Both the position numbers and the translations under genes were made by a program. A stretch of 6,452 nt of DNA from Candidatus Omnitrophota bacterium (GTDB taxonomy: Bacteria > Omnitrophota > Gorgyraeia > 2-01-FULL-45-10), in assembly GCA_026387165.1 (NCBI GenBank), contig JAPLMG010000111.1, positions 1 through 6,452 of the forward strand, written 5' to 3'. The notes beneath the pieces were generated by a model. The model worked only from the letters and a program-made list of their open reading frames with translations. It searched no databases and was not told where the DNA came from. Shown here piece after piece: positions 5,934 to 6,452 of this stretch; the first letter of the stretch is position 1; each line of letters begins with the position of its first letter.

Positions 5934-5977
5934 AATGGGGACACTCATTTTTTATCAAAAAAATGGGTGTCCCCATT
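5934..5977. repeat. Long perfect-type hairpin AATGGGGACAC...GTGTCCCCATT directly after proS
   Basis: A 20-bp stem (5934-5953 with 5958-5977) contains one G-T wobble (5945/5966) and a 4-nt loop, ATCA. It starts on the base after the proS TAA. The inner half is a T-run paired with an A-run. No T-tract follows the stem (ATCTTCAG), so it is not a standard intrinsic terminator, though it could block 3' exonucleases or stop transcription weakly at the operon end. Its outer sequence AATGGGG(A)CA matches that of the inverted repeat at 6185-6240. Confidence 0.85.
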
Positions 5978-6031
5978 ATCTTCAGAAGCCCACCCCTCGT
6001 CATTCAGACTGTGTCACAATTCGTGTTTTTC

Positions 6032-6160
6032 GTCATTGCGAGGAGGCACGAAGTGCCGACGAAGCCATGTACCATTCACTTTGTTCAGGTACATGGCGCA
6101 GCAATCTCTCCGTCGGAGATTGCTTCGGCTCGCCGCCTTCGGCGGCGGCCTCGCAATGAC
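6032..6160. repeat. Dispersed inverted repeat, GTCATTGCGAG family (129 bp), with internal hairpin insertion
   Basis: Perfect 12-bp terminal inverted repeats GTCATTGCGAGG (6032-6043) and CCTCGCAATGAC (6149-6160) bound four successive internal hairpins. They are GGCAC-GAA-GTGCC (6045-6057), GCCATGTACC/GGTACATGGC (6064-6073/6088-6097, 14-nt loop), GCAATCTC/GAGATTGC (6101-6108/6116-6123) and CGCCGCC-TTC-GGCGGCG (6131-6147). The second interrupts what would otherwise read GACGAA-GCAATC, as in the copy at 4113-4208, so it looks like a later insertion. Open frames through it give RHCEEARSADEA-type peptides, which are repeat translations and not genes. Confidence 0.88.
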
Positions 6161-6184
6161 AAAGGGGCACTTCCGGACTACTAT

Positions 6185-6240
6185 AAATGGGGTCAGTTCC
6201 ATCCAGCACGGAAGGTGACGCGTTGGGACTGACCCCATTT
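6185..6240. repeat. Inverted repeat AAATGGGGTCAGT...ACTGACCCCATTT (56 bp)
   Basis: Perfect 13-bp arms (6185-6197 and 6228-6240) extend by a T-G wobble and two C-G pairs to 16 bp, around a 24-nt loop. The arm end ATGGGG(T)CA matches the hairpin after proS except for one base. Similar GGGG(T/A)CA inverted repeats often accompany REP-associated (Y1-type) transposases; that link is from general knowledge, and no such gene is in this window. Confidence 0.85.
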
Positions 6241-6262
6241 TTCTCAATGACGATGGGGGTAC

Positions 6263-6288
6263 ATACTTACGCTAATACTTACGCTAAT
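6263..6288 (+). repeat. 12-bp tandem duplication (TACTTACGCTAA)
   Basis: Two exact adjacent copies with partial edges total 26 nt at period 12. They lie directly before the palindrome at 6289-6310 in an AT-rich stretch between repeat elements. The function is unknown; iterons or a protein-binding site are possible but unsupported. Confidence 0.75.
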
Positions 6289-6310
6289 CTATTACTAAAT
6301 CTAGTAATAG
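6289..6310. repeat. AT-rich palindrome CTATTACTA/TAGTAATAG
   Basis: A 9-bp perfect inverted repeat has a 4-nt centre (AATC) and is followed by TAGCA twice (6308-6317). The size and AT content fit a dimeric regulator's operator or a small hairpin. No gene start lies near enough in the window to say which. Confidence 0.6.
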
Positions 6311-6336
6311 CATAGCATAAAGAAGAAACTCAATAT

Positions 6337-6452
6337 GTCATTCCCGCGAAACTTGTCCCCGCGAAAGCGGGGAGCGGGAATCTACGACGATCATTATGTT
6401 TTATTTGGATTCCCGATCCCCATTTTCATGGGGACAGGTAAAAACATTCGGG
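6337..6452. repeat. GTCATTCCCGC-family repeat with a hairpin module inserted in each arm (runs off the window end)
   Basis: Left arm ATTCCCGC (6340-6347) plus GAAA is separated from its partner GCGGGAAT (6374-6381) by 22 nt (6352-6373) forming hairpin TCCCCGC-GAAA-GCGGGGA. The right arm is GGATTCCCGA (6407-6416). It is separated from TAAAAACATTCGGG by 22 nt (6417-6438) with stem CCCCAT/ATGGGG and loop TTTC. CCCGA and TCGGG (6412-6416/6448-6452) pair across that insert. The two inserts are related to each other in inverted orientation. The element is cut by the window end. Confidence 0.85.

Larger units (their letters stand above)
5978..6452. other. Gene-free, repeat-filled region downstream of proS
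   Basis: No coding sequence is supported here. Short open frames on both strands translate the GTCATTGCGAGG repeat or the hairpin arms and have no recognisable motifs. The region holds the inverted-repeat elements at 6032-6160, 6185-6240 and 6337-6452, a 12-bp duplication and a short palindrome. Stretches 5978-6031, 6161-6184 and 6241-6262 show nothing I recognise. Stretch 6311-6336 is A-rich and begins with a TAGCA duplication. Confidence 0.75.

Noticed and set aside
5934..5977. Classical Rho-independent terminator
   Set aside because: The stem is very strong but no T-run follows it, so it is kept as a hairpin repeat that may act as an operon 3' end.
5935..6247. Several overlapping short open frames downstream of proS on both strands
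   Set aside because: All run through the GTCATTGCGAGG repeat and give the usual repeat peptides. There is no ribosome site or family motif.

Overview
The window is one co-directional block of five housekeeping genes on the + strand: the 3' part of cdsA (CDP-diacylglycerol synthase), dxr (MEP isoprenoid pathway), rseP (site-2 intramembrane protease), ispG (MEP pathway, 4Fe-4S) and proS (bacterial-type prolyl-tRNA synthetase with editing domain). A gene-free, repeat-filled tail of about 520 bp follows. All products are recognised from motifs read in the sequence. The order cdsA-dxr-rseP-ispG-proS is a widespread bacterial arrangement. Together with moderate GC, frequent ATA (Ile) codons and heavy loading with hairpin repeats, it makes me suspect an uncultivated lineage such as Omnitrophota; this taxon guess is inference only.

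Layout: 1-476 cdsA (5' end outside the window); 477-624 gap with a 66-bp paired-hairpin repeat; 625-1776 dxr; 1767-2849 rseP, overlapping dxr by 10 nt; 2850-3023 gap almost filled by a 149-bp nested hairpin repeat; 3024-4139 ispG, whose last eight codons and stop lie inside a second repeat family (4113-4208); 4224-5933 proS; 5934-6452 non-coding, made of four inverted-repeat elements, a 12-bp tandem duplication and a 22-bp palindrome.

How the genes work together: Dxr makes MEP from DXP and IspG makes HMBPP later in the same pathway, supplying isoprenoid carriers for the envelope. CdsA makes the phospholipid precursor CDP-diacylglycerol and RseP handles envelope signalling. The block is therefore an envelope and isoprenoid operon, with proS carried at its 3' end.

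The genes are ordinary. The interesting material is the repeats. Two families are present: GTCATTCCCGC-type, resembling the neisserial dRS3 pattern ATTCCC-N8-GGGAAT, and GTCATTGCGAG-type. In the first family the stems covary between copies and every intact loop is GNRA-like on one strand. Several elements contain another small hairpin inserted inside a hairpin, including a recurring ~22-nt module seen four times. ispG also carries three different 7-bp tandem repeats at places where its protein is longer than E. coli IspG.
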